Assembly (NCBI GenBank): GCA_016789955.1
Contig: JAEUPB010000014.1
Coordinates: 1-37,580 of the forward strand
Direction of reading: 5' to 3'
DNA length: 37,580 nucleotides
Origin: Rubrivivax sp.
Lineage (GTDB): Bacteria; Pseudomonadota; Gammaproteobacteria; Burkholderiales; Burkholderiaceae_C
Below, in pieces: positions 7,751 to 17,673 of the stretch. The position numbers and the translations under genes were made by a program. Below the pieces are notes generated by a model. That model worked only from the letters and a program-made list of their open reading frames with translations. It was not told the DNA's origin and did no database searches. Each line of letters opens with the position of its first letter. Position 1 is the stretch's first letter.

Positions 7751-9178
7751 TCAGCCGATGACCTCCGGCCACTCGGTGTGGAAGCGCTCGCCCTCGGGCC
7801 GATCGACGCGTTCGTAGGTGTGCGCACCGAAGAAGTCGCGCTGCGCCTGCAGCAGGTTGGCCGGCAGCCGGGCGCTGCGCAGGCTGTCGTAGTAGGCCAA
7901 CGAGGCGCTGAACGCGGGCACCGGCACGCCCGCCGTCACCGCCTGCGCCACCACCGCGCGCCACGCCGGCTGGCAGCGGTTGAGCAGTTCGCGGAAGAAC
8001 GGCGCCAGCATCAGGTTGGGCAGCTCCGGCTCGGCGGCGCAGGCCTCGGTGATGCGGTGCAGGAAGCGGGCGCGGATGATGCAGCCGCCGCGCCAGATGC
8101 GCGCGATGGCGCCGAGGTCCAGCGCCCAGCCGCGCTGCCGGCTCATCACCTGCATCAGTGCCAGGCCCTGCGCGTAGCTCACCACCTTGCTCGCGTAGAG
8201 CGCGTCGTGCACCTGCGCGACGAAGCGCTCGCGGTCGATGCCCGCGAGCGTGCCCGCCGGCCCGTGCAGCCGCGTGCTGGCGTGCACGCGCAGCGCCTTG
8301 TGCGCGCTGAGCACGCGGGCCTCGACCGCGGCGTTGATGGTGGAGATCACCGTCGCGTTCTCGGCCGCGTTGAGCAGCGTCCACTGGCCGGTGCCCTTCT
8401 GCCCGGCCTTGTCGAGGATCACGTCGACGATCGGCCGGCCGGTGTCCGGGTCGGTCTGCGCCAGCGCCTTCGCGGTGATCTGGATCAGGTAGCTCTGCAG
8501 CTCGCCGTCGTTCCAGCGCTCGAAGATCGCGGCCATCTCGGGCGCGGTGCAGCCGGCGGCCTGCAGCAGCGCGTAGGCCTCGCAGATCAGCTGCATGTCG
8601 CCGTACTCGATGCCGTTGTGGATCATCTTCACGTAGTGCCCGGCGCCGCCCGGCCCGATGTGCACGACGCAGGGCTCGCCGTCGACCTGCGCCGCGATGG
8701 CCTCGAAGATCGGCCGCAGCTCCTGCCATGTCGAAGCCGGCCCGCCGGGCATGATCGAAGGTCCCTTGCGCGCGCCTTCCTCGCCGCCCGACACGCCGGT
8801 GCCCACGAAGCGCAGCCCCAGCGCCGTGAGCCGGGCATCGCGCCGCTCGGTGTCGGTGTAGAGGCTGTTGCCGCCGTCGATGACGATATCGGCGGGCTCG
8901 AGCAGCGGCACGAGGCTGTCGATCACCGCGTCCACCGCCGCGCCGGCCTGCACCATCAGCATCACCTTGCGCGGCCGCGACAGGCTGGCGACGAAGCCGG
9001 CCAGCGTGGGCTCGGCGCGCAGGCGCCGGCCCGGGTGCTGAGCGACGAAGCGCTCGGCCACCTCGGCGGTGCGGTTGTGCACGCTCACCGCGTAACCGCG
9101 GCTCTCGATGTTCAGCACGAGGTTCTGGCCCATCACGGCCAGGCCGATCAGACCGATGTCGCTGTGTTGCGTGGGCAT
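7751..9178 (-). CDS. gnd: 6-phosphogluconate dehydrogenase, decarboxylating
   Basis: This is the decarboxylating 6-phosphogluconate dehydrogenase of the pentose phosphate pathway. It converts 6-phosphogluconate and NADP+ to ribulose 5-phosphate, CO2 and NADPH. The 475 residues match the long (E. coli-like) form. Visible motifs are the N-terminal dinucleotide-binding G-L-A-V-M-G-Q-N-L, the substrate-binding G-P-G-G-A-G-H-Y-V-K-M-I-H-N-G-I-E-Y-G-D (catalytic Lys in V-K-M-I-H-N), and the family signature L-D-K-A-G-Q-K-G-T-G-Q-W-T. The start M-P-T-Q-H-S-D-I-G-L-I-G-L at 9178 places the Rossmann fold correctly; extensions upstream have no family features. No zwf or pgl gene is adjacent. It is divergent from the Pro/Ala-rich protein gene across 70 bases. 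Confidence 0.96.
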   Translation of the reverse strand: MPTQHSDIGLIGLAVMGQNLVLNIESRGYAVSVHNRTAEVAERFVAQHPGRRLRAEPTLAGFVASLSRPRKVMLMVQAGAAVDAVIDSLVPLLEPADIVIDGGNSLYTDTERRDARLTALGLRFVGTGVSGGEEGARKGPSIMPGGPASTWQELRPIFEAIAAQVDGEPCVVHIGPGGAGHYVKMIHNGIEYGDMQLICEAYALLQAAGCTAPEMAAIFERWNDGELQSYLIQITAKALAQTDPDTGRPIVDVILDKAGQKGTGQWTLLNAAENATVISTINAAVEARVLSAHKALRVHASTRLHGPAGTLAGIDRERFVAQVHDALYASKVVSYAQGLALMQVMSRQRGWALDLGAIARIWRGGCIIRARFLHRITEACAAEPELPNLMLAPFFRELLNRCQPAWRAVVAQAVTAGVPVPAFSASLAYYDSLRSARLPANLLQAQRDFFGAHTYERVDRPEGERFHTEWPEVIG

Positions 9179-9248
9179 GACGAATGGGGGGCTGCACCGC
9201 GATGGGCGGCGGCCCATTCTGGACCTGCGGCGCACCTCGGGGATTACC

Positions 9249-10895
9249 ATGACCGCCGTGTTCGCCCTGCTGCCATCGATGGGTCTGCGCTGGGCGCCGG
9301 AGTGGCCGCCCGCACCGCCGCGGCCGGCCACGCTCCAGCAATGCGTGATCCTCGCGGCGCTGCTGCACGTGCTGCTGATCCTGATGTTCGGCACCGTCAC
9401 CGGGGGCACGGCCCGGCCCGGCGAAGGCGTGTGGGGGGCGATCAACATCACGCTGCGCGGGCTGCCTCAGCCCGGCAGCAGCACGGCGCCGCCGGAAGAG
9501 CTGCCGCAAGGCCCGGTGGGCAGTGCGCGCGAGCGCCGCTTCGGCGGCGCGGTGCGCGACGAGCAGCAGGCCCCGCGGTCCAACGACGGGCCCGGCGCCG
9601 CGCGAGAAGGCCTGTGGAGTTCGACCCGCCGCGACGAGGCCGATCAATTGACCCCCGGCGGTGCGCCTCGCCCGCTGGACGCCCCCGCTGCTGCCACGCC
9701 GGCCACCGCAGCGCCGGCCGCGGCCGTGGCGCCGATGGTGCGGACCGGCCCGGGCCCGCTGCCGGCCCCTGACGGGCCGCCGGCACCCGCCAGCCGCGAG
9801 GTGGCGCCCGCACCCGCCGCACGCACCGCACCGGCCACCGAGGCCGGCGCACCCTCGCGAGCGGAGCGGCTCGCGCCGCGCAGCGCGGAGTCGCGCCCGG
9901 CCGAGACTCCTCAGGCCGCGCCCATCGAGGCCGAGTCGCGGCTGCGCATGGTGCAGAGCGTACCGGTGCCGGCGGCGGCCACCGCGCTGCCGTCGGTCGC
10001 ACCGCCGCTCGACGCCGCCGGCATCGCGGCGCCCGCGCCGCTGCTGCGCGAGGTTCCGGCAGTGCCGCGCGCGCTGGCGCTGCCGTCTCTGCCGGCGTTG
10101 CCGGCGTCGGCGCCGCGCGCCGTCGAACGCCTGCCGTCGGTGGGCACCGCGGCGCTGCCCGCGGTGGCAGCACCGGTGCCCGCGCCCACCGCCGAGATCG
10201 CGCCGGCACCGGTGGAACTGCGCTCGCTGCCGGCGCTGGCGCCCAGGCCTGCCCCCGAGGCCGCGCGGCTGGATGTTCCGGTGCCGCGCCTGGAGGTGGC
10301 GCCGCCGCTGGCGCCGCTGCCCAGCGTGCCAGCCACCGCCGTGGCCGTGCCTGCGCCGGCAGCGCCCGCCGCGACGGCGGTGGCTCCACCGGCCACGCCA
10401 TCCCTCGGGACGCCGGTGTCTCCACCCGCCGCCACCGTGGCCACGCCCGGCGGCTCGGCGGCGACGTCACCGAACGCCGGTACGCCAGCGCCCACGGCCA
10501 CCGCTCCGGCCGCCCCGCCCCGCCCCGCCACGGCAGGCGCCACGCCAGGGGCCACCGTGGCGTCACCGGCAGGCGTACCCGGCTCGCCACCGCCCGGCGC
10601 ACCGGACGCCGGCCCGCAGGTCGGCCGCGACATCGCCACCGCGCCGTCGCAACCGCCGAGCGCGCCGCGCCTGAACCTCGACCTCGCGCGGCCGCGTGGC
10701 GGCGAGATCGCACCCGGCACCTCGCGCGGCCTGCTCAACCTGATCCCGCCGCCGCCCGACCGCAAGAGCAAGCTCGCCAAGGACCTCGAGGACTCGGCCA
10801 AGAAGGATTGCCGCACCGCCTACGCCGGCTTCGGGCTGCTGGCGCCGCTGGCGGCGGCGGCCGATGCCGCAAAGGACAAGAGCTGCAAGTGGTGA
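9249..10895 (+). CDS. very Pro/Ala-rich single-pass membrane protein, TonB-like layout
   Basis: I do not recognise a named family for this 548-residue protein. An N-terminal cytoplasmic stretch of about 30 residues leads to one hydrophobic segment at about 32-50 (C-V-I-L-A-A-L-L-H-V-L-L-I-L-M-F-G). About 440 residues dominated by Pro, Ala, Val, Thr and Arg then follow and should be extended and disordered. The last 60 residues are different: P-P-P-P-D-R-K-S-K-L-A-K-D-L, then K-K-D-C-R-T-A-Y and a terminal D-K-S-C-K-W. That suggests a small folded, possibly disulfide-linked domain. Inner-membrane anchor, Pro-rich spacer and periplasmic C-terminal domain is the TonB layout, but no TonB C-terminal motif is seen. 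The start at 9249 follows GGGGA. The gene lies 52 bases before the caspase-like gene on the same strand. Confidence 0.75.
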   Translation: MTAVFALLPSMGLRWAPEWPPAPPRPATLQQCVILAALLHVLLILMFGTVTGGTARPGEGVWGAINITLRGLPQPGSSTAPPEELPQGPVGSARERRFGGAVRDEQQAPRSNDGPGAAREGLWSSTRRDEADQLTPGGAPRPLDAPAAATPATAAPAAAVAPMVRTGPGPLPAPDGPPAPASREVAPAPAARTAPATEAGAPSRAERLAPRSAESRPAETPQAAPIEAESRLRMVQSVPVPAAATALPSVAPPLDAAGIAAPAPLLREVPAVPRALALPSLPALPASAPRAVERLPSVGTAALPAVAAPVPAPTAEIAPAPVELRSLPALAPRPAPEAARLDVPVPRLEVAPPLAPLPSVPATAVAVPAPAAPAATAVAPPATPSLGTPVSPPAATVATPGGSAATSPNAGTPAPTATAPAAPPRPATAGATPGATVASPAGVPGSPPPGAPDAGPQVGRDIATAPSQPPSAPRLNLDLARPRGGEIAPGTSRGLLNLIPPPPDRKSKLAKDLEDSAKKDCRTAYAGFGLLAPLAAAADAAKDKSCKW

Positions 10896-10947
10896 GGCGC
10901 GGCAGGTCGGTATCCTCGGCCCGCCGCAGCACGATCGGGAGGATGCC

Positions 10948-12105
10948 TTGAGCGCAACGAACGCCGCCGTCGAGGCCTGGCTGGAGAAGATGATCGGCGC
11001 CCTGGGCCGGACGCAGGAGGCCCCGGCCGCCGAGGATGACGGCACCGCGCCGGCCGCGGCCGAGGAGTCGGAGCTGGCGCAGGCGATCCGTGAGGCGGTG
11101 GCCGCCGGCGGCGTGAACGTCGCGCTGTACATGGTCGGCGACCCCACCAACAGCCCGGGCGACAAGGAGTTCAAGCGCCAGGCCGACGTGTGGGCCGGCA
11201 ACCACGGCGCGTTCGGCCTGAAGGGCAGCGCGCTGAAGATCGATTGCGCGATGCCGCTCAGCCAGGACCCGGGTGCGCTCGTCACCCAGCTGCTCGCGCG
11301 GCTGCACGCCGAGCTGGGCGACGGCACCGCGGTGCCGCTGGCGAATCTCGCGCTGTTCACGCATGGCGGCTCGCGCAGCATGCAGATCGACTCCAAGGGC
11401 GAGGGCCAGGACGAAGGCTGGGCGAAGGCCGGCGGCAAGGTGGTCGAGGACCTGGTGGCGGCCGTCAAGTCCGCGGTGTCCGGCGGCACCAAGATCCACC
11501 TGTACGCCTGCAACACGGCGATGGACAAGGACGAAGGCAAGGCCGCCGACGACGCGACCCGCACCGACAGCTTCGCCGAAGACCTGGCCGAGATGACCGG
11601 TGCCGAGGTCTGGGGCCACGAGAACGCCGCGCACACCACGGGCAACTCCCGGCTCGTTCGGGTCGACGATTCCAATGCGGACGGCAACGCCGAGCGCGGC
11701 CAGATCCGCGACGTGCTGGCGCGCAAGTTCCTGCAACGCTACGAGCCACCATTCACCGAGGCGCAGATGGCGTGGCTGGACGCCGAGGTCGGCGTGGCGT
11801 CGGCGATCCAGAAGTCGCTGCGCCTGAGCTCCAAGGTCACCAAGGATGTCGACCGCCACCAGGTCTTCATCGAGGAGATCTCGGTGATGGGCTTCGATGC
11901 GCTGTTCGAACTGCTGATCCCGGCCGCGGCGCCCGACGCCGCGGCCTTCCGCAAGCTGTTCCCGCAGCACGACCAGATCGACAAGCTGGTCGACGGCGCT
12001 GCGGGCGTCCATGCGCGCTTCCATGCGGCGCTGGAGAAGCTCGCCGCGAAGATCCATGCCGCGCGGCAGCAGCCCGCCTTCCCGCAGGTCGACGGGGCGC
12101 CGTGA
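10948..12105 (+). CDS. putative caspase-like (clan CD-like, DUF4347-like) His/Cys protein
   Basis: This 385-residue cytoplasmic protein is unassigned, but its middle resembles the caspase-like/DUF4347 pattern. A strand ending in a histidine (N-L-A-L-F-T-H-G-G, His139) is followed about 50 residues later by a strand ending in a cysteine (T-K-I-H-L-Y-A-C-N-T-A, Cys188). After that come F-A-E-D-L-A-E-M-T-G-A-E-V-W-G-H and T-T-G-N-S-R-L-V. In DUF4347 proteins the matching pieces are a 'SHG' strand, an 'LYGCxxA' strand, and an 'LAxLTGAxVAAS...TG' segment. The C-terminal 140 residues are helical and unassigned. TTG at 10948, 4 bases after GGGAGGA, is the best start. The ATG at 10944 is out of frame and stops at once, and the upstream in-frame ATG lies inside the previous gene. 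Peptidase activity is an inference. Confidence 0.65.
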   Translation: MSATNAAVEAWLEKMIGALGRTQEAPAAEDDGTAPAAAEESELAQAIREAVAAGGVNVALYMVGDPTNSPGDKEFKRQADVWAGNHGAFGLKGSALKIDCAMPLSQDPGALVTQLLARLHAELGDGTAVPLANLALFTHGGSRSMQIDSKGEGQDEGWAKAGGKVVEDLVAAVKSAVSGGTKIHLYACNTAMDKDEGKAADDATRTDSFAEDLAEMTGAEVWGHENAAHTTGNSRLVRVDDSNADGNAERGQIRDVLARKFLQRYEPPFTEAQMAWLDAEVGVASAIQKSLRLSSKVTKDVDRHQVFIEEISVMGFDALFELLIPAAAPDAAAFRKLFPQHDQIDKLVDGAAGVHARFHAALEKLAAKIHAARQQPAFPQVDGAP

Positions 12106-12140
12106 TCCGCGGCGCCGGCCCGGGGCAGCCGTGAAAGTAC

Positions 12141-12170
12141 TTGAGTTCTAAATGATTTAGGTCCAAGATA
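12141..12170 (+). promoter_or_regulatory. probable promoter with MarR-type operator for the aromatic-CoA operon
   Basis: A distinctly AT-rich island (about 12131-12171) lies between very GC-rich flanks. It holds a 13-base palindrome, CTAAATGATTTAG, at 12148-12160. TTGAGT (12141-12146) and AAGATA (12165-12170), 18 bases apart, could be -35 and -10 boxes with the palindrome in the spacer. CTTG (12140-12143) and CAAG (12164-12167) extend the dyad imperfectly. The operon encodes a MarR protein, so this is its likely binding site (inference). Confidence 0.55.
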
Positions 12171-12211
12171 TCGGCCGACTGGCACGCCGGAGGCACCGGC
12201 GCGGAGGCGGC

Positions 12212-14542
12212 ATGAAGATCACGTGCATCGGCGGCGGCCCGGCGGGCCTGTACTTCGGCCTGCTGATGAAGAAGCTCGGCGCGCACCACGACATCACGGT
12301 GGTCGAGCGCAACCGGCCCTACGACACCTTCGGATGGGGCGTCGTGTTCTCCGACGCCACGATGGACCGCATGCGCCTGTGGGATGCCGAGACCGCCGAC
12401 GAGATCGAGCAGGCCTTCAACCACTGGGACGACATCGAGCTGCACTTCAAGGGCCGCGTGATCCGCTCCGGCGGCCACGGCTTCGTCGGCATCGGGCGCA
12501 AGAAGCTGCTGAACATCCTGCAGGCGCGCTGCGAGCAACTCGGCGTGAAGCTGGTGTTCGAGACCGACGTCGAGAGCGACGACGCCTACGCCGACTCCGA
12601 CCTGATCATCGCCAGCGACGGCATCAACTCGCGCATCCGCACGAAGTACGCCGAGGTCTTCAGGCCCGACATCGTCACGAGGCCCAACCGCTACATCTGG
12701 CTGGGCACGACCAAGCAGTACGACGCCTTCACGTTCCTGTTCGAGAAGACCGGGCACGGCTGGTTCCAGGCGCACATCTACAAGTTCGACGAGAGCACCA
12801 GCACCTTCATCGTCGAGTGCCCCGAGCACGTGTGGCTGGCGCACGGCCTGGACCGCGCCGACCCGCAGCAGTCGATCGAGTTCTGCCAGCAGCTGTTCGC
12901 GCAGAACCTGCGCGGCGAGCCGCTGATGTCCAACGCACGCCACCTGCGCGGCTCGGCGTGGCTGAACTTCCAGCGCGTCACCTGCGAGCAGTGGTCGCAC
13001 TTCAACGGCCGCAGCCACGTGGTGCTGATGGGTGACGCGGTGCACACCGCGCACTTCGCGATCGGCTCGGGCACCAAGCTCGCGCTGGAGGACGCGATCG
13101 AGCTGGTGCAGCAGTTCCAGACGCACGGCGACACGGCCGCGCACATCCCCGAGGTGCTGGCCGAGTACCAGAAGGTGCGGCGCGTCGACGTGCTGCGACT
13201 GCAGAACGCGGCGTGGAACGCGATGGAGTGGTTCGAGGTCTGCGGCGAGCGCTACTGCGACCAGCTCGAGCCCGAGCAGTTCATGTACAGCATGCTCACG
13301 CGCAGCCAGCGCATCAGCCACGAGAACCTGCGCCTGCGCGACCGCGGCTGGCTCGACGGCTTCGAGCGCTGGTTCGACGCGAAGAGCGGCCTGCAGGCGG
13401 CGGCGCCGGTTCCGCCGATGTTCACGCCGTACCAGGTGCGGGGCGTGCGGCTGAAGAACCGCGTCGTCGTCTCGCCGATGGCGCAGTACTCGTGCGAGGA
13501 CGGCGTGCCCGGCGAGTTCCACCTCGTGCACCTGGGCAGCCGCGCGCTCGGCGGCGCCGGCCTCGTGGTGGCCGAGATGACCTGCCCGAGCGCCGACGCG
13601 CGCATCACGCCCGGCTGCCCCGGGCTGTGGAACGACGCGCAGCAGGCGGCATGGACGCGCATCGTCGACTTCGTGCACCGCGAGAGCGACGCGAAGATCG
13701 CCATCCAGCTCGGCCACGCCGGCCCCAAGGGCTCGACCAACGCGCCGTGGCAGGGTGCCGGCGCCGACCAGCCGCTGGCGAGCGGCAACTGGCCGCTGAT
13801 CGCGCCGTCGGCGCAGCCCTACCTGCCCGACGGGGCCGTGCCACGCGCGATGACGCGCGACGACATGGACCGCGTGCGCGACGACTTCGTGGCCGCCACG
13901 CGGCGCGCCGCGGCGGCCGGCTTCGACTGGCTCGAGCTGCACTGTGCGCACGGCTACCTGCTGTCGGCCTTCATCTCGCCGCTGACCAACCGGCGCGACG
14001 ACGCCTATGGCGGCCGCCTCGCGAACCGGCTGCGCTACCCGCTGGAGGTCTTCACGGCGGTGCGCGAGGCCTGGCCGCAGGCGCTGCCGATCTCGGTGCG
14101 CATCTCGGCGCACGACTGGGTCGAAGGGGGCATCACGCCGGTCGACGCGGTGGAGATCGCGCGCGCCTTCCAGGCCGCCGGCGCCGACCTGATCGACTGT
14201 TCGTCGGGCCAGGTCAGCGCGGAGCAGAAGCCGACCTACGGCCGCATGTACCAGACGCCGTTCGCCGACCGCATCCGCAATCTCGTCGGCATCCCGACCA
14301 TCGCGGTGGGCGCGATCAGCGAGGCCGATCACGTCAACAGCATCATCTCGGCCGGCCGCGCCGACCTGTGCGCGGTGGCGCGCCCGCACCTCGCCAACCC
14401 GGCATGGACGCTCACGGAAGCCGCGCGCATCGGCTACACCGGCACCGAGTGGCCGCAACAGTACCGCAGCGGCAAGTCGCAGATGGAGGCCAACTTCCAG
14501 CGCGAGCGCGCTGCGGCCACCGGCGGCGGGAAGCCCGCCTGA
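12212..14542 (+). CDS. bifunctional salicylyl-CoA 5-hydroxylase / 2-aminobenzoyl-CoA monooxygenase-reductase fusion
   Basis: This two-domain flavoenzyme of 776 residues acts on CoA thioesters of hydroxy- or aminobenzoate. Residues 1 to about 395 form a class A FAD monooxygenase: the Rossmann motif I-G-G-G-P-A-G-L-Y at the N-terminus and the G-D-A-V-H motif near 274. From Met403 ([15 protein letters not shown]) an old yellow enzyme (FMN, TIM barrel) domain follows, with [17 protein letters not shown] near 575-583, and S-P-L-T-N-R-R-D-D-x-Y-G-G. This fusion is the architecture of the Azoarcus evansii 2-aminobenzoyl-CoA monooxygenase/reductase, which dearomatises its substrate. Genome annotation often calls it salicylyl-CoA 5-hydroxylase/oxidoreductase. 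It heads a tightly coupled operon; its stop overlaps the marR start by one base. GGAGG precedes the ATG. Confidence 0.93.
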   Translation: MKITCIGGGPAGLYFGLLMKKLGAHHDITVVERNRPYDTFGWGVVFSDATMDRMRLWDAETADEIEQAFNHWDDIELHFKGRVIRSGGHGFVGIGRKKLLNILQARCEQLGVKLVFETDVESDDAYADSDLIIASDGINSRIRTKYAEVFRPDIVTRPNRYIWLGTTKQYDAFTFLFEKTGHGWFQAHIYKFDESTSTFIVECPEHVWLAHGLDRADPQQSIEFCQQLFAQNLRGEPLMSNARHLRGSAWLNFQRVTCEQWSHFNGRSHVVLMGDAVHTAHFAIGSGTKLALEDAIELVQQFQTHGDTAAHIPEVLAEYQKVRRVDVLRLQNAAWNAMEWFEVCGERYCDQLEPEQFMYSMLTRSQRISHENLRLRDRGWLDGFERWFDAKSGLQAAAPVPPMFTPYQVRGVRLKNRVVVSPMAQYSCEDGVPGEFHLVHLGSRALGGAGLVVAEMTCPSADARITPGCPGLWNDAQQAAWTRIVDFVHRESDAKIAIQLGHAGPKGSTNAPWQGAGADQPLASGNWPLIAPSAQPYLPDGAVPRAMTRDDMDRVRDDFVAATRRAAAAGFDWLELHCAHGYLLSAFISPLTNRRDDAYGGRLANRLRYPLEVFTAVREAWPQALPISVRISAHDWVEGGITPVDAVEIARAFQAAGADLIDCSSGQVSAEQKPTYGRMYQTPFADRIRNLVGIPTIAVGAISEADHVNSIISAGRADLCAVARPHLANPAWTLTEAARIGYTGTEWPQQYRSGKSQMEANFQRERAAATGGGKPA

Positions 14543-15075
14543 TGGCTGCGCCACGCCGCGCCGCCAGGCTGCTCGACGACGAGAGCATCGGCCTCGAAGC
14601 CCGCGTGCACGACGCCGACCACGCGGCGCTGAAGCTGTGGCTGCGGCTGCTGGCCACCAGCACGCAAGTGGAGACCGAGATCCGCAAGCGACTGCGCGAG
14701 CGCTACGGCATCTCGCTGCCGCGTTTCGACTACCTGGCGCAGCTCTACCGTCATGAGGGCGGGCTGCGCATGAACCTGCTGTCGCGCTACCTGATGGTGA
14801 CCGGCGGCAGCGTCACCGGTCTCACCGACGAGCTGGCCAAGGAAGGCCTGGTGGAGCGCGAGGACGACCCCGACGACCGGCGCAGCGTGCGCGTGCGCCT
14901 CACCGCCGCCGGCCGCAAGGCCTTCGAGCGCATGGCGCGCGAGCACGAGGGCTGGGTGGTGGAGATGTTCGGCGCGCTGGACGCCGGGCAGAAGAAGACG
15001 CTGCACGACCTGCTCGGCCGCCTGCGCGTGCAGCTGGCCGCGCCAGCCGCACCGAACCACAAGGAGACCCGCTAA
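14542..15075 (+). CDS. MarR-family transcriptional regulator
   Basis: This is a MarR-type winged helix-turn-helix repressor; 177 residues. The recognition region is [20 protein letters not shown]. The wing motif is [19 protein letters not shown], very characteristic of MarR proteins that respond to aromatic acids or their CoA esters. The ATG overlaps the previous stop (TGATG) and its own TAA overlaps the next ATG (TAATG), so it is translated in the middle of the catabolic operon. It probably represses the operon from the palindrome at 12148-12160 and is released by a pathway CoA thioester (inference). Confidence 0.94.
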   Translation: MAAPRRAARLLDDESIGLEARVHDADHAALKLWLRLLATSTQVETEIRKRLRERYGISLPRFDYLAQLYRHEGGLRMNLLSRYLMVTGGSVTGLTDELAKEGLVEREDDPDDRRSVRVRLTAAGRKAFERMAREHEGWVVEMFGALDAGQKKTLHDLLGRLRVQLAAPAAPNHKETR

Positions 15076-15932
15076 TGAACGCCACCCCCCGCGTCGACCC
15101 CGGCCTCGAGGCCGGCAACCGCCGCACGATGGCCGGCCACCGCGCCACGCACTTCCGCTTCGAGGTGGACGGCAAGGTGGCGCGCGTCACGCTGGCGCGG
15201 CCGGAGCGCAAGAACCCGCTCACCTTCGAGAGCTACGCCGAGCTGCGCGACCTGTTCGGCGCGCTGCGCTACGCTACCGACGTGCACGCCGTGGTGGTCA
15301 GCGGCGAGGGCGGCAACTTCTGCTCGGGTGGCGACGTGCACGAGATCATCGGCCCGCTGCTGCGGCTGAAGGCGCCCGAGCTGCTGATGTTCACGCGCAT
15401 GACCGGCGACCTCGTGAAGGCGATGCGCGCCTGCCCACAGCCGGTGCTGGCCGCGGTGGACGGCGTGTGTGCCGGGGCCGGCGCGATCATCACGATGGCC
15501 AGCGACCTGCGCGTGGGCACCGCGCGCAGCAAGACGGCTTTCCTGTTCAACCGCGTCGGCCTCGCCGGCTGCGACATGGGCGCCTGCGCGATGCTGCCGC
15601 GCATCGTCGGGCAGGGGCGCGCCGCCGAGTGGCTGTACACCGGCCGCGCGCTGCCGGGCGACGAGGCGCACAGCTGGGGCTTCTACAACCGGCTCGTCGA
15701 GCCCGACGCGCTGCTGCCCGAGACGCTGGCCTGGGCCGCCGAGCTGGCTGCCGGCCCGACGTTCGCCAACGGCATCACCAAGACCATGCTCCACCAGGAG
15801 TGGGCGATGACCATCGAGCAGGCCATCGAGGCCGAGGCGCAGGCGCAGGCGCTGTGCATGCTGACCGAAGACTTCCGGCGCGCGCACGACGCCTTCGTCG
15901 CCAAGCAGAAGCCGGTGTTCGAGGGGAACTGA
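15075..15932 (+). CDS. enoyl-CoA hydratase/isomerase family protein
   Basis: This is a crotonase-fold enzyme of 285 residues, likely acting in beta-oxidation-like steps after ring dearomatisation. The oxyanion-hole segments are visible as [11 protein letters not shown] and [10 protein letters not shown]. The active-site loop reads [17 protein letters not shown], with Asp in the region of a catalytic acid. The L-A-G-x-D-M-G-A-x-x-L-L-P-R form is typical of crotonases found with aminobenzoyl-CoA monooxygenase/reductase. An N-terminal extension of about 25 residues precedes the fold. It overlaps marR by one base and is followed two bases later by the acyl-CoA dehydrogenase. Confidence 0.94.
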   Translation: MNATPRVDPGLEAGNRRTMAGHRATHFRFEVDGKVARVTLARPERKNPLTFESYAELRDLFGALRYATDVHAVVVSGEGGNFCSGGDVHEIIGPLLRLKAPELLMFTRMTGDLVKAMRACPQPVLAAVDGVCAGAGAIITMASDLRVGTARSKTAFLFNRVGLAGCDMGACAMLPRIVGQGRAAEWLYTGRALPGDEAHSWGFYNRLVEPDALLPETLAWAAELAAGPTFANGITKTMLHQEWAMTIEQAIEAEAQAQALCMLTEDFRRAHDAFVAKQKPVFEGN

Positions 15933-15934
15933 CC

Positions 15935-17122
<1,188 letters not shown>

Positions 17123-17186
17123 GTAGCCCGGCGGAGCCGGATCTCCTCATGAGCCGCCGGCGCCGAAACGCGGTAGCGTGCGGGGC

Positions 17187-17615
17187 ATGAACCCCGAGCT
17201 GATCTTCGTCTACGGCACGCTCAAGGAAGGCCTGTGCAACGCCGGCGCCAACCAGGGGCGCCGCGTGCCTGGCCGCCATGTCACCGTGGACGCCTGGCCG
17301 CTGATGATCGTCGTGAACGGCCGCTGGCCGTGGTTGCTGCCGCGCCGTGGCGAAGGCCACCGCGTGGCCGGCGAACTGTACGAGGTGGACGCCGCGGCGC
17401 TGGCGCGCATGGATGCGCTGGAGCGCATCGACGAGCCGGGCCAGTACGAGCGCCATCGCATCGCCGTGGTCGACGACGCCGACGGCACGCGGCGCGAGGC
17501 CTGGGTCTACTTCGGCACCGAGGCAGGCTTTGTGGCGCGCGGTGGCGGCCACATCGGTCCTTTGGACGAGTACCGGCTCGAGCACCAGGAGTGCCACGTG
17601 CCGTTCGGCGAGTGA
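17187..17615 (+). CDS. gamma-glutamylcyclotransferase-like (AIG2/YtfP fold) protein
   Basis: This is a 142-residue protein of the gamma-glutamylcyclotransferase/AIG2 fold. These enzymes release 5-oxoproline from gamma-glutamyl compounds or act on gamma-glutamylamines. The substrate-loop motif F-V-Y-G-T-L-K-E-G is at residues 7-15. Later come G-E-L-Y-E-V and the D-A-L-E-R-I-D region with the conserved glutamate, then Y-E-R-H-R-I-A-V-V and W-V-Y-F. ATG at 17187 is chosen over an in-frame GTG at 17178 because it puts the first strand directly before the motif. It lies after the catabolic operon and before an EamA transporter with a 58-base gap; a functional link is not evident. The exact substrate is unknown. 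Confidence 0.87.
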   Translation: MNPELIFVYGTLKEGLCNAGANQGRRVPGRHVTVDAWPLMIVVNGRWPWLLPRRGEGHRVAGELYEVDAAALARMDALERIDEPGQYERHRIAVVDDADGTRREAWVYFGTEAGFVARGGGHIGPLDEYRLEHQECHVPFGE

Positions 17616-17673
17616 GCCAACCGGGCAGCTCCCAAGCGCTCAGCCCGCAGCACGGCGTGCGCAGGGACCTCCG

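Noticed and set aside
9650-10620. Repeated Pro/Ala-coding DNA as a CRISPR or tandem repeat array
   Set aside because: There is no fixed repeat unit or spacer length. The repetition comes from GC-rich Ala/Pro codons in a protein linker.
10864-10947. Upstream ATG at 10864 as start of the caspase-like protein
   Set aside because: It overlaps the end of the previous gene and adds residues of no recognisable structure. TTG at 10948 has a strong, well-spaced ribosome site.
11867-14554. Long minus-strand frame (about 895 codons)
   Set aside because: It runs antisense to the monooxygenase/OYE fusion, with low-complexity translation and no domain pattern.
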